Assembly (NCBI RefSeq): GCF_020151015.1 | Contig: NZ_CP083746.1 | Coordinates: 4,866,501 to 4,930,500 of the forward strand | From: Pseudomonas sp. p1(2021b) | GTDB lineage: Bacteria; Pseudomonadota; Gammaproteobacteria; Pseudomonadales; Pseudomonadaceae | DNA length: 64,000 bases | Reading direction: 5' to 3' | Shown here: positions 44,877 through 53,945 of the stretch, piece by piece | Position numbering within the stretch: the stretch's first letter is position 1 | Layout: the number at the start of each line of letters is the position of its first letter | Notes under the pieces: generated by a model | The model's database searches: none | What the model saw: the letters and a program-made list of their open reading frames with translations, nothing else | What the model was told of the DNA's origin: nothing | Made by a program: the position numbers and the translations under genes

Positions 44877-45983
44877 TCAGCGCTTGACCGGCGCCGGCTG
44901 CTGCTGAGTCAGGCAATGAATGTTACCGCCGCCCAGAAGCAATTCGCGCCCCGGGATCATCACCACTTCGTGGTCCGGGAACAGCTTGGCCAGAATCGTG
45001 CGTGCCTGGGCGTCCGCCGGGTCGTCGAAGCTCGGCGCGATGATGCCGCCATTGACGATCAGGAAGTTGACGTAGGAACCGGCCAAGCGCACCGACGGGT
45101 CACGCTCCTGGCTGCCAGCCACCTGGTCGACACCGGCGCACTCCTCCTCGGTGGCATACAGCGGGCCCGGGATCGGCATCTTGTGTACGACGAACTCGCG
45201 GCCCTTGGCGTCGCGGCTGTTCTTCAGCACGTCATAGGCAGCCTGGCAACGGGCGTAGTTCGGGTCGTTGACGTCATCGGTCCAGGCCAGCAGCACTTCG
45301 CCTGGGCTGACATAGCAGCAGAAGTTGTCGACGTGGCCATCGGTCTCGTCGTTGTACAGGCCATCCGGCAACCAGATGATGGTGTCCACCGCCAGATGCT
45401 CGCGCAGGACCTCTTCGATCTGTTCGCGGGAGAGGTGCGGGTTGCGGTTGCGGTTGAGCAGGCACTCTTCGGTGGTGATCAGGGTGCCTTCGCCATCGAC
45501 ATGGATCGAGCCGCCTTCGAGCACGAAGCCTTCGGTGTGGTAGCGCTGGCAGCGCTCCATTTCCAGGACCTTGGCGGCCAGCTCCTCGTCACGGTTCCAG
45601 GGTGCGTACAGGCCACCCTCGAAACCGCCCCAGGCGTTGAAGCCCCAATCCACGCCGCGCACTTCACCGTGGTCGTTGATGACGAAGGTCGGGCCGGTAT
45701 CACGCACCCAGGCGTCGTCGTTGCTGATTTCCACCACACGGATGTTCGGAACGTCCAGCTGGCGGCGAGCGTTCTCGTACTGGCCAGCGGAGACCGCGAC
45801 GGTCACGGGCTCGAAGCGGGCGATGGCCTTGGCCAGGGTCACGTGGGCGGCCTGCGCCGGCTTGCCGCCCAGGCGCCAGTTGTCCGGGCGCTCCGGCCAG
45901 ACCATCCACACCTGGGTCTGTGGTGCCCATTCGGCGGGCATGTGGAAACCGTCGGCACGCGGGGTCGAATTGAGGGTTTTCAT
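44877..45983 (-). CDS. aguA: Agmatine deiminase
   Basis: This 368-residue cytosolic enzyme of the guanidino-group-modifying (PPAD) superfamily converts agmatine to N-carbamoylputrescine and ammonia. Motifs: [65 protein letters not shown] and the catalytic cysteine in [14 protein letters not shown] 45983 is chosen by homology. The usual partner aguB is not adjacent. A promoter with an operator-like palindrome lies upstream. Confidence 0.96.
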   Translation of the reverse strand: MKTLNSTPRADGFHMPAEWAPQTQVWMVWPERPDNWRLGGKPAQAAHVTLAKAIARFEPVTVAVSAGQYENARRQLDVPNIRVVEISNDDAWVRDTGPTFVINDHGEVRGVDWGFNAWGGFEGGLYAPWNRDEELAAKVLEMERCQRYHTEGFVLEGGSIHVDGEGTLITTEECLLNRNRNPHLSREQIEEVLREHLAVDTIIWLPDGLYNDETDGHVDNFCCYVSPGEVLLAWTDDVNDPNYARCQAAYDVLKNSRDAKGREFVVHKMPIPGPLYATEEECAGVDQVAGSQERDPSVRLAGSYVNFLIVNGGIIAPSFDDPADAQARTILAKLFPDHEVVMIPGRELLLGGGNIHCLTQQQPAPVKR

Positions 45984-46059
45984 CGGTAACCTCTGCAAAG
46001 CCCGGCGCCGACTGCGCCAGGTCGTTGATCAATCGGGACGTAAGGAAAACGCAGCCCCC

Positions 46060-46092
46060 TGTAGGAGCGGCCTTGTGCCGCGATGGGCCGCC
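46060..46092. repeat. Single REP unit (GGCC-core type)
   Basis: One unpaired unit lies between the putative aguA promoter and the aguA start, so it would be part of the aguA leader RNA. Confidence 0.8.
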
Positions 46093-46113
46093 AGCGACCC
46101 TGTTCGATGGCTC

Positions 46114-46142
46114 ATTATATACTCGATAAAAATCGAACTTAA
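46114..46142 (-). promoter_or_regulatory. Candidate aguA promoter with palindrome in the spacer
   Basis: On the minus strand a perfect -10 TATAAT (46114-46119) is 17 bases from a weak -35 TTAAGT (46137-46142). The palindrome TCGATAAAAATCGA (46123-46136) fills the spacer, a classic repressor position. The leader to the aguA ATG would be about 125 bases. Confidence 0.5.
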
Positions 46143-46169
46143 AGACCAGCCAGCAAAATATTTCGCCAT

Positions 46170-46210
46170 AAAAAGGCCACCTAAACCGATAACAATCGAT
46201 TCAGCTGGCC
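46170..46210 (-). terminator. Possible terminator of the fusion gene
   Basis: On the minus strand GGCCA...TGGCC closes a stem that includes CGAT/ATCG and is followed by TTTTTA, 14 bases or more after the fusion-gene stop. The same bases hold the palindrome CGATAACAATCGA (46187-46199), so this stretch may be an operator instead of, or as well as, a terminator. Confidence 0.45.
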
Positions 46211-46223
46211 ATCTACACGGATG

Positions 46224-49121
46224 TTAGAGATCCTCGCCGAGAATCCTATCCACGCAATCGACGAAGTAATCCACGCTGGCACGTGTGGTGCACATGGGTG
46301 GCTTGATCTTGAGGATGTTCAGGTAATCGCCGGTCGGCTGCATGAAGATGCCCAGGTCGCGCAAGCGGTTGCACAGGGCCATGGTTTCCTCGGTGGCCGG
46401 CTCCAGGGTCTGGCGATCGCGCACCAACTCCAGGCCCAGGTAGAAACCGGAACCGTGGGCGGCACCAGCAAGCGGATGTTTATCGACGAGCGCCTGCAGG
46501 CGGGCCTTGAAATAGCGCCCGACTTCCCGGGTGTTTTCCCACAGGCCCTCCTCCTGCATCACATCCAGCACCGCCATGCCGATACGGCAACTGACCGGGC
46601 TACCGCCGGCCGAAGAGAAGAAGTAACCCTCGGCCTCCAAGGCCTCGGCAATCTCACGGCGGGTGATCACCGCGCCCAGCGGCTGGCCGTTACCCATGCC
46701 CTTGGCCATGGTGATGATGTCCGGCACCACGCCTTGCTCTTCGAAGCCCCAGAAATACTCGCCCAGGCGGCCATAGCCGACCTGCACCTCGTCGGCGATG
46801 CACACGCCGCCGCGGGCGCGCACCTTGGCGTAGGCCTCGCGCAGGTAGCCTGCCGGCAAGGCAATGCCGCCGGCATTGCCATACACCGGCTCGCAGATGA
46901 AACCGGCCAGCTGGCGGCCGCGCTCGTCCAGGTCGGCGAGCTTGGCATCGACATCGCGCAGGTAGTCCGCTGCACAGTCCGGGCCGCGGAAGCGCCCACG
47001 GAAGGTGTTCGGCGCTTCCACCGGGTGCACCCAGTCCGGGCGGGTTTCCAAGGCCTGGGGGTTGTCGGCGATGGAGGTAGAAATGGCGTCGGTGGCCACC
47101 GACCAGCCATGGTAGGCCTCCAGCACGCTGAGCAGGTCGCGCCCACCGCTGTAGGCCCAGGCCAGGCGGATGGCCAGGTCGTTGGCCTCGGTGCCGCTGT
47201 TGACCAGGAACACCCGGTCGAAGCCCTCCGGTGCCAACTCGAGCAGGCGCTCGGAGAATTCGGCGATGGCCGCATAGTGGAAGCGTGAGTTGGTATTGAC
47301 CAACGACCACTGGCGTGCCGACTCGGCGGCCATACGCGGATGGCCATGACCCAGCACGGCAACGTTGTTGAGCATGTCCAGGTAGGAGCGGCCCTGCATG
47401 TCGATCAGGTAGTTGCGCCAGCCACGCTCGATATGCGGCGGCTGGGCGTAGTAATGCTTCTGCGAACGGGCGAAGCTGGCATCGCGGCGCGCCAGCAAGG
47501 CCTGGGCATCGACCAGCGGCTCAGCGTCGCAATCGAACCCGAGCAGTGGCTTCGGCGACGGGCACAGGGCCAGCCAGGCGTCGGCGTGCGATGGCGTGGC
47601 GAAGAACGGCGGGCGCTGTTCATCGTCACGGCACAGCTGGACCTCGAGGAAACCGCAAGTCAGGCCCAACGCCTGCCCCTTGGCCAACTCTTGGCCGTCT
47701 GCCGGCGCCTCTTCGAGCCCGCTCAGCCACAGGCTCCAGGTCGCCGTGCGCAGCCGCCCGCGACCCTCGCCGGTACGCTCCCAGGTGCCGGCCTCGGGCG
47801 CCTGCAGCGCGGTCCCGGCCGGTACGCTCAGTTCCACGCCCAAGGCGCAGGTGGCCGGCTCCTCGGGGCGGTCGATATGGGTCTGCGACAGGCGATACTG
47901 GCCGTGCAGCGTACAGGCCGGGCCTGCCTGGGCAGCCAGCAGCCGCTGGTCGAAGCCCGGCTGCTCCCAGTTGCCCGCCTCGCAGTGCGGGCTGAGCACG
48001 CCAAGGTCGACCCGCGTCACCGCCTGCCCCGCCAGGGCCGGGATCAGTGGCACGCCCCCAGACAACGCCAGGGGCGCCAGCGCACCGCCCGTTGCCTGGA
48101 GAATCGCCGCTTCCATCAGGGCGACAGGCACAGCCGCAGCGGTATCGAAGATGGCCCATTCATGGGCGATGTTATCGCGGATGTATTGATTGCCCGGGTC
48201 GACCCGCAACTGCTGTTCGCTGCTGAGCACCAGCACGGCGGCACGCATCAGCACCAACGGCCACAGAGCGCGCAGTTCGGCATCCTGCAGCGGGTTGACG
48301 GCGTGGTAGGCACGAACGGCCGGCAGGATGCGCAGCGGGTCGCCTTCGGCGTGATGCAGCAGCGCCGCGCAGGTGACGGACAGGTCGGCGATACGCCAGG
48401 TGCGCAGCAGGTCGCCGAAGTCGATGACGCCCTGCAGCTGCCACTGGCGCGCCTCGTCAAGGGCCCAGACGGCATTGTCGTCGGTGATGTCCAGATGCAC
48501 GGCCTGGATCGGCAGGTCGGCCACCAGCGGCTGCAGGCGTTCGACGGCCAAGCCAGTGACGCGCTCGACGCGCTGGCGACGCTCGTCGTCCAGCACCGGC
48601 AGCAAGTGTTCGATCAGCGCCTGGGCGTGGCGCGGGTCCCACTGCAGGGTGCGTTCGAGGCCCGGGTGCTGGAAGCCGGCCAGGGCCTGGTCGACCCGGG
48701 CGCACAACGCGCCCAGCTCGCCAACCAGCCTTGCCGGCATGTGCGCAAGACGGGTCAGCGGCTGGCCATCGATGTAGTCCAGCAGGCGCACCCGCAGCGG
48801 CTGGCCGTCGATCTCCACAGCCAGCAGGTCCTGGCCATCGCGCGCCCGGCGTACCTGTGGCACCGGCAGGCCCTGTTCGCCCAGGTAGGCCAGCGCCGCA
48901 TGCTGCGCCTCGAGTTCCACCTGGGCATAGCTGCCGTGGCAGGCCTTGAGCACGAAGCGCCCCTGGTCGCTGTCCAGCCGCAGGTTCAAGTCCTGCTGGC
49001 TGCCCAACGGTTGCAAGCGCCCTGCCAGGTCGTAGTGCGCTCGCAGCAGGGCGTGGGCCTGGGCTTCGCTGAGCGAGGGGCTGGGCTGGCTGGAACGCTG
49101 GATCAGGGTGCTCAAGGGCAT
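46224..49121 (-). CDS. Fused APH-type kinase, middle domain, class III aminotransferase-fold lyase
   Basis: This 965-residue protein has three parts. Residues about 20-330: aminoglycoside-phosphotransferase/hydroxylysine-kinase-like domain with catalytic HLD (Asp211) and metal site VIDFGDL. About 355-520: a beta-rich middle resembling an M23 peptidase-like barrel (VELSVPAGTALQAPEAGTW) without clear zinc ligands. About 540-965: class III PLP aminotransferase fold with FLVNSGTEANDLAIRLA, ADEVQVGYGRLG and PLP Lys807 in MAKGMGNG. In animals the kinase (HYKK) and ammoniophospholyases (ETNPPL, PHYKPL) are separate, so phosphorylation then phospho-lyase chemistry on an amino alcohol is inferred. Divergent from dctB-like. 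Confidence 0.85.
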   Translation of the reverse strand: MPLSTLIQRSSQPSPSLSEAQAHALLRAHYDLAGRLQPLGSQQDLNLRLDSDQGRFVLKACHGSYAQVELEAQHAALAYLGEQGLPVPQVRRARDGQDLLAVEIDGQPLRVRLLDYIDGQPLTRLAHMPARLVGELGALCARVDQALAGFQHPGLERTLQWDPRHAQALIEHLLPVLDDERRQRVERVTGLAVERLQPLVADLPIQAVHLDITDDNAVWALDEARQWQLQGVIDFGDLLRTWRIADLSVTCAALLHHAEGDPLRILPAVRAYHAVNPLQDAELRALWPLVLMRAAVLVLSSEQQLRVDPGNQYIRDNIAHEWAIFDTAAAVPVALMEAAILQATGGALAPLALSGGVPLIPALAGQAVTRVDLGVLSPHCEAGNWEQPGFDQRLLAAQAGPACTLHGQYRLSQTHIDRPEEPATCALGVELSVPAGTALQAPEAGTWERTGEGRGRLRTATWSLWLSGLEEAPADGQELAKGQALGLTCGFLEVQLCRDDEQRPPFFATPSHADAWLALCPSPKPLLGFDCDAEPLVDAQALLARRDASFARSQKHYYAQPPHIERGWRNYLIDMQGRSYLDMLNNVAVLGHGHPRMAAESARQWSLVNTNSRFHYAAIAEFSERLLELAPEGFDRVFLVNSGTEANDLAIRLAWAYSGGRDLLSVLEAYHGWSVATDAISTSIADNPQALETRPDWVHPVEAPNTFRGRFRGPDCAADYLRDVDAKLADLDERGRQLAGFICEPVYGNAGGIALPAGYLREAYAKVRARGGVCIADEVQVGYGRLGEYFWGFEEQGVVPDIITMAKGMGNGQPLGAVITRREIAEALEAEGYFFSSAGGSPVSCRIGMAVLDVMQEEGLWENTREVGRYFKARLQALVDKHPLAGAAHGSGFYLGLELVRDRQTLEPATEETMALCNRLRDLGIFMQPTGDYLNILKIKPPMCTTRASVDYFVDCVDRILGEDL

Positions 49122-49149
49122 GGGAGGGAACCTCGGTTTTTTTGTCGCC

Positions 49150-49176
49150 TATATCGCCACTGCTCACGGCGATATA
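49150..49176. promoter_or_regulatory. Perfect inverted repeat between the fusion gene and sensor kinase gene
   Basis: TATATCGCC (49150-49158) and GGCGATATA (49168-49176) are perfect nine-base arms separated by nine bases, a centre-to-centre distance of 18. This fits a dimeric activator or repressor site in a divergent promoter. It begins 29 bases before the fusion-gene ATG. Confidence 0.55.
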
Positions 49177-49221
49177 CAAGAGGCCGATGACAAAAGCATG
49201 GCTATGCGGCGCTGATGGACA

Positions 49222-49246
49222 GGCGCAAGTAGCGCATAATTGCGCC
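49222..49246. promoter_or_regulatory. Inverted repeat overlapping the likely dctB-type promoter
   Basis: GGCGCAA (49222-49228) and TTGCGCC (49240-49246) flank a -10-like CATAAT (49235-49240), 28 bases before the sensor kinase ATG. No good -35 is seen. Confidence 0.4.
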
Positions 49247-49268
49247 AGATCCTTCTGGCGCCCGATAG

Positions 49269-51083
49269 ATGATTCCAACCCAAACGCCTCCACGACGCCC
49301 ACGCTGGCGCAGCCTCGCCCTGCTGGCCCTGTGCCTGGCACCCCTGCTCTGGCCGCTGCATCACCTGGCCGAGCGCTACTACCAGGATGAGCTGGCCTCG
49401 CAGAATCGCCAGACCCTCGACCTCTATGTCGCCAACCTGCTGGGTACCCTGCACCGCTACGAGACCCTGCCGCGCATCCTCGGCGACCTGCCGGCCCTGC
49501 GCGGTGCGCTGCACGACCCGTTCAAGACCGAGGCGATCACCAACGCCAACCGCTTGCTCAAGGAAATCGCCAAGCAGACCGGCGCCGAGGTGATGTACCT
49601 GATGGATGTCAGCGGCAATACCCTGGCGGCGTCCAACTGGGATAAGCACGACAGTTTCGTGGGCCGCAACTTCGCCTTCCGCCCCTACTTCCTCGAAGCC
49701 ATGGAGGGCCGCCTGGGGCGCTTCTTCGGCCAGGGCACCACTTCGGCCAAGCGCGGCTACTTCTTCGCTGCGGCGGTGCATGACCGGGACAAGGTCGTGG
49801 GCGTGTTGGTGGTCAAGGTCGACCTCGACCACACCGAGACCCTGTGGGGGCGTACGCCCGAGCAATTGCTGCTGACCGACCAGAACGGCGTGGTGGTGCT
49901 GACCTCCCGCCCGGACTGGCGTTTCCGCGCCACCCGCGAGCTGACCCCGGCCGAGCGCGAGGCGATCGTCGCCATCCAGCCCTACCCGACCCAGGCGCCC
50001 CAGCCGCTGAACCTCAACCCCGCCGCCTGGCTGGTACAGACCCGCGACATCAAGGAAACCGGCTGGCAGGTCAGCATCCTTGCCCCGCGCATCCTGGTCG
50101 ATCGCTCGGTACAGACGGTCATGGCCATCGGCGCCGGCGCCTTGCTGGTGCTGATGCTGCTGGCCGGCCTGGTGATGCAGCGTCGGCGCCACTACATCGA
50201 CCGCATCGATTTCGAAGCGCGCGGGCGCCAGCAGCTTGAACAACGGGTCATGGAGCGCACCGCTGACCTCGAAGGCCTCAATACCCGGCTGAAGAAGGAA
50301 GTGCTAGAACGCGAACAGGCCCAGCAGGAGCTGGTGCGCGCCCAGGATGAACTGGTCCAGGCGGGCAAGCTGTCGGTGCTCGGCACCATGTCGGCGAGCA
50401 TCAGCCATGAGCTCAACCAGCCCCTGGCGGCGATCCGCAGCTATGCCGAGAACGCCGAAATCCTCCTGGACCACCAGCGCACCGAGGACGTTCGCGGCAA
50501 CCTCAAACTGATCGGCGAGCTGACCGGTCGCATGGCCTCGATCATCACCCACCTGCGTGCCTTTGCCCGCCGCGACCAGCACGCGCCGGAAAGCGTGGCC
50601 CTGCAGCCGGCGCTGGATGATGCCCTGGCGCTGCTGGCCAAGCGTCGCCGGGCCATGGCCGTGGAGCTGGTGCGCGACCTGCCCGAGGCCACGCTGTGGG
50701 TGCAGGCCGGCGAAACGCGCCTGCGCCAGGTGCTTGGCAACCTGTTGGCCAATGCCCTCGACGCACTCACCGAAAAAGCCAACCCACGTAAGCTGTGGCT
50801 CAGTGCCGAACGCCAGGATGACTGCGTCTACCTGTACATTCGCGACAATGGCCCGGGTTTCAGCCGCCAGGCCCTGGCGCATGCCAAGGAGCCCTTCTTC
50901 ACCACCAAGACCCGCACCCAGGGCCTGGGGTTGGGGCTGGCCATCTGCGAAAGCCTGATGCATGCCCTGGGCGGCGAGCTGCTGCTGGGTAACCACCCGG
51001 AAGGCGGCGCCCTGCTGACCCTGCGACTGCGCGTGGCCAAGCCCGGCGCCAACCTGCAATCTTCGGAGGACCCTTCGGCATGA
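49269..51083 (+). CDS. DctB-type sensor histidine kinase
   Basis: This 604-residue inner-membrane kinase has a first membrane helix (about 14-36), a periplasmic double-PDC/Cache sensor (about 40-285), a second helix (about 283-303), a coiled coil (about 320-365), HisKA with phosphorylation His380 in SHELNQPLAAI and an HATPase domain (LLANALDAL; DNGPGF; TTKTRTQGLGLGL). It resembles DctB, the C4-dicarboxylate sensor, but other members of the group sense other small molecules and no dctA is adjacent. It is paired with the next gene (ATGA overlap). Confidence 0.9.
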   Translation: MIPTQTPPRRPRWRSLALLALCLAPLLWPLHHLAERYYQDELASQNRQTLDLYVANLLGTLHRYETLPRILGDLPALRGALHDPFKTEAITNANRLLKEIAKQTGAEVMYLMDVSGNTLAASNWDKHDSFVGRNFAFRPYFLEAMEGRLGRFFGQGTTSAKRGYFFAAAVHDRDKVVGVLVVKVDLDHTETLWGRTPEQLLLTDQNGVVVLTSRPDWRFRATRELTPAEREAIVAIQPYPTQAPQPLNLNPAAWLVQTRDIKETGWQVSILAPRILVDRSVQTVMAIGAGALLVLMLLAGLVMQRRRHYIDRIDFEARGRQQLEQRVMERTADLEGLNTRLKKEVLEREQAQQELVRAQDELVQAGKLSVLGTMSASISHELNQPLAAIRSYAENAEILLDHQRTEDVRGNLKLIGELTGRMASIITHLRAFARRDQHAPESVALQPALDDALALLAKRRRAMAVELVRDLPEATLWVQAGETRLRQVLGNLLANALDALTEKANPRKLWLSAERQDDCVYLYIRDNGPGFSRQALAHAKEPFFTTKTRTQGLGLGLAICESLMHALGGELLLGNHPEGGALLTLRLRVAKPGANLQSSEDPSA

Positions 51084-52489
51084 CGACCGAGACACAGATC
51101 GACAGCCGCACCCAGGTCATCCTGGTGGACGACGATCCGCACCTTCGCCAGGCCCTGGGCCAGACCCTGGACCTGGCCGGGCTCAAGGTCGTGGCCCTGG
51201 CCGATGCCCAGGGGCTGGCCGAGCGTATCGAACCGGACTGGCCCGGCGTGGTGGTCAGCGACATCCGCATGCCCGGCATCGATGGCCTGCAACTGTTGGA
51301 GCAACTGCACGGACGCGACAACGAGCTGCCGGTGCTGCTGATCACCGGCCACGGCGATGTGCCGCTGGCCGTGCAGGCCATGCGCGCCGGTGCCTATGAC
51401 TTCCTGGAAAAGCCCTTCGCCAGCGATGCCCTGCTCGACAGCGTGCGCCGCGCGTTGGCCCTGCGCCGCCTGGTGCTGGACAACCGCAGCCTGCGCCTGG
51501 CCCTGAGCGACCGCCAGGAGCTGTCCGCGCGCCTGGTCGGCCAATCGCCGGCCATGCAGCGCCTGCGCGAGCAGATCGGCGCCCTGGCTGCGACCCGCGC
51601 CGACGTGCTGATCCTTGGCGAAACCGGTGCCGGCAAGGAAGTCGTGGCCCGCGCCCTGCACGACCTGTCGAGCCGCCGCGACGGCCCGTTCGTGGCGATC
51701 AATGCCGGCGCGCTGGCCGAGTCGGTGGTCGAAAGCGAACTGTTCGGCCATGAGCCGGGCGCCTTCACCGGGGCGCAGAAGCGCCGTATCGGCAAGTTCG
51801 AATTCGCCAACGGGGGCACGCTGTTCCTCGACGAAATCGAAAGCATGAGCCTGGATGTGCAGGTCAAGCTGCTGCGCCTTCTGCAGGAGCGGGTGGTGGA
51901 GCGCCTGGGCGGCAACCAGCTGATCCCGCTGGATATCCGTATCATCGCCGCCACCAAGGAGGACCTGCGCCAGGCCGCCGACCAGGGCCGCTTCCGCGCC
52001 GACCTGTACTACCGCCTGAACGTGGCGCCCCTGCGCATCCCGCCCCTGCGCGAGCGCGGCGACGATATCCTGGTGCTGTTCCAGCATTTCGCCGATGCCG
52101 CCAGCCAGCGCCATGGCCTGCCGGCCAACAACCTGCAACCCGCCCATCGCGCCCTGCTGCTGCGCCACGACTGGCCAGGCAATGTGCGCGAGCTGCAGAA
52201 CGCCGCCGAACGCTTCGCCCTGGGCCTGGAGCTGGCCCTCGATGGCCAGGCGCCTGCTGCCCCCGCCACCGCCGAGCCTGTGCGTACCGGCAACCTCAGC
52301 GAACAGGTCGAGCACTTCGAGCGTTCGCTGATCGCCGCCGAACTGGCTCAGACACACAGCTCCATGCGCAGCCTGGCCGAGGCCCTCGGCATTCCGCGCA
52401 AGACCCTGCACGACAAGCTGCGCAAGCACGGCCTGAGCTTCGCCGACAGCGCCAGCGGGCAAGACGACCCGGAGGACAACCGCCCATGA
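51080..52489 (+). CDS. DctD-type sigma54 response regulator
   Basis: This 469-residue protein has a receiver domain (phospho-Asp61 in SDIRMPG, VDDD pocket), an AAA+ domain with GETGAGKE, intact GAFTGA, TLFLDEI and RLNVAPLRIPPLRERGDDI, and a C-terminal Fis-type helix-turn-helix (SMRSLAEALGIPRKTLHDKLRKH). It is expected to activate a sigma54 promoter on phosphorylation by the preceding kinase. It overlaps both neighbours by four bases. Confidence 0.93.
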   Translation: MTTETQIDSRTQVILVDDDPHLRQALGQTLDLAGLKVVALADAQGLAERIEPDWPGVVVSDIRMPGIDGLQLLEQLHGRDNELPVLLITGHGDVPLAVQAMRAGAYDFLEKPFASDALLDSVRRALALRRLVLDNRSLRLALSDRQELSARLVGQSPAMQRLREQIGALAATRADVLILGETGAGKEVVARALHDLSSRRDGPFVAINAGALAESVVESELFGHEPGAFTGAQKRRIGKFEFANGGTLFLDEIESMSLDVQVKLLRLLQERVVERLGGNQLIPLDIRIIAATKEDLRQAADQGRFRADLYYRLNVAPLRIPPLRERGDDILVLFQHFADAASQRHGLPANNLQPAHRALLLRHDWPGNVRELQNAAERFALGLELALDGQAPAAPATAEPVRTGNLSEQVEHFERSLIAAELAQTHSSMRSLAEALGIPRKTLHDKLRKHGLSFADSASGQDDPEDNRP

Positions 52490-52941
52490 TCAGCGACAGC
52501 CAGTACCTGCAGTCCGTACTGCACAGCGACATTCCCCTGACCCGCGAAATGGGCATGGCCGTCATCGACTGGCACGACCAGCGCCTGCGCCTGCAGTTGC
52601 CGCTGGCGCCCAACGTCAACCACAAGAGCACCATGTTCGGCGGCAGCCTGTATTGCGCCGCAGTGCTGGTGGGCTGGGGCTGGTTGCACCTGCGCCTGCG
52701 CGAACTGGGTATCGACGATGGGCATATCGTCATCCAGGAAGGCCAGATCAGCTACCCGCTGCCGGTCATCGGAGCAGCGGTCGCGAGCTGCCCGGCGCCG
52801 GACGAGAAGACCTGGGAGCGGTTCCTGGCGATGTACCAACGCCGGGGGCGGGCGCGGCTGACGCTCGAGACGGTGGTGTGCAATGCTGGCAGCGACGCGC
52901 CTGCCGTGAAATTCAGCGGGCAGTACGTGTTGCATCGCTGA
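52486..52941 (+). CDS. YiiD_C-type hot-dog thioesterase-domain protein
   Basis: This 151-residue single-domain protein has the YiiD C-terminal-domain pattern (PLTREMGMAVIDWHDQRLRLQLPLAPNVNHKSTMFGGSLY). It is a putative thioesterase; substrate unknown. Its ATG overlaps the regulator's stop (ATGA), so it is the third gene of the two-component operon, suggesting a role linked to that signal. Confidence 0.82.
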   Translation: MISDSQYLQSVLHSDIPLTREMGMAVIDWHDQRLRLQLPLAPNVNHKSTMFGGSLYCAAVLVGWGWLHLRLRELGIDDGHIVIQEGQISYPLPVIGAAVASCPAPDEKTWERFLAMYQRRGRARLTLETVVCNAGSDAPAVKFSGQYVLHR

Positions 52942-52946
52942 TACAG

Positions 52947-52990
52947 GGGGCGCTTTGCGTCCCTTTCGCGGGACAAGCCCGCTCCTACAG
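52947..52990. repeat. Single REP unit (hybrid tail)
   Basis: One unit with the CGCGGGACAAGCCCGCTCC core but the TTTCGCGG-type flank, just after the thioesterase stop. The remaining gap to cysQ (53 to 53.1 kb) shows nothing else. Confidence 0.8.
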
Positions 52991-53114
52991 GTATAGCGGT
53001 GTCTCTGAAAACGGCGCAGGACAGGTGGGTGACGGAGCCTGCTCCCTCCGAGATTGCGCCGCTCTCAAGACGTGCGAAATCCCTGTGGCCGGGCCGCGCA
53101 GCGCCCCCGCCAAC

Positions 53115-53945
53115 TCAACCGATCGCGGCAGCCAACTGCAACAGGGCCGCACGCCACGGCGCCGCGGCCGGCAAGGCCAGGAAGAACGGGTTGAGCAACG
53201 ATTCACGCGCCGGATAGCGGAACGGCTGGCCATCAAGGCCGATCACCTCGCCCCCAGCGCCTTCGAGCACACCCTGGGCGGCAGCAGTATCCCATTGAGA
53301 CGTCGGGGCCAGCCGTGGATAGCAATCGGCGGCTCCTTCGGCCAGCAGGCAGAACTTCAAGGAACTGCCCACATTGGTCAGTTCCAGCTCACCGACCGCG
53401 CTGCCCAACCCGCCCAGCAACGCCTCCTGTTGCGGGCTTGAGTGGCGCTTGCTGGCCACCACGGTGAAACGCCCTTTCTGCGGCGGTTGCTGGCGTACCT
53501 GGATCGGCTGGGCTTCAGCGCCCGACTCCGCACACCACGCCCCTAGCTGCCGACCGCCGAAATAGCAGCGTCCATTGGTCGGCATCGACACCACGCCGAA
53601 CACCACCTCGCCGCGCTCGATCAAGGCGATGTTGACCGTGAACTCCTCGCTGCCAGCGATGAATTCCTTGGTGCCGTCCAGGGGATCGACCAACCACCAG
53701 CGTGTCCAGGCCTGGCGCTCGCCCAGAGCGATGTCGCAGTCTTCTTCGGACAGGACCGGGATGTGCGGCGCCAAGGCCTGCAAGCCCTCAGCGATCACCT
53801 GATGGGCAGCGAGGTCGGCCGCGGTCACCGGCGAATCATCCGCCTTGTTGGTCACCGCGACGTCGGCACGCCAGAACGGCAGGATCGCCTCGCCAGCCAG
53901 GCGGGCCAGCTTTACCACTTCGAGCATCAGCTGCTGGTCGTTCAT
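53115..53945 (-). CDS. cysQ: 3'(2'),5'-bisphosphate nucleotidase
   Basis: This 276-residue Mg2+-dependent phosphatase of the inositol monophosphatase superfamily removes the 3' phosphate of PAP/PAPS, recycling the by-product of sulfate assimilation. Motifs: DSPVTAADLAAHQVI, SEED, WLVDPLDGTKEFI and WDTAAAQGVLEGAGG. Its start overlaps the nudE stop by four bases (ATGA), so the two are coupled. Confidence 0.93.
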   Translation of the reverse strand: MNDQQLMLEVVKLARLAGEAILPFWRADVAVTNKADDSPVTAADLAAHQVIAEGLQALAPHIPVLSEEDCDIALGERQAWTRWWLVDPLDGTKEFIAGSEEFTVNIALIERGEVVFGVVSMPTNGRCYFGGRQLGAWCAESGAEAQPIQVRQQPPQKGRFTVVASKRHSSPQQEALLGGLGSAVGELELTNVGSSLKFCLLAEGAADCYPRLAPTSQWDTAAAQGVLEGAGGEVIGLDGQPFRYPARESLLNPFFLALPAAAPWRAALLQLAAAIG

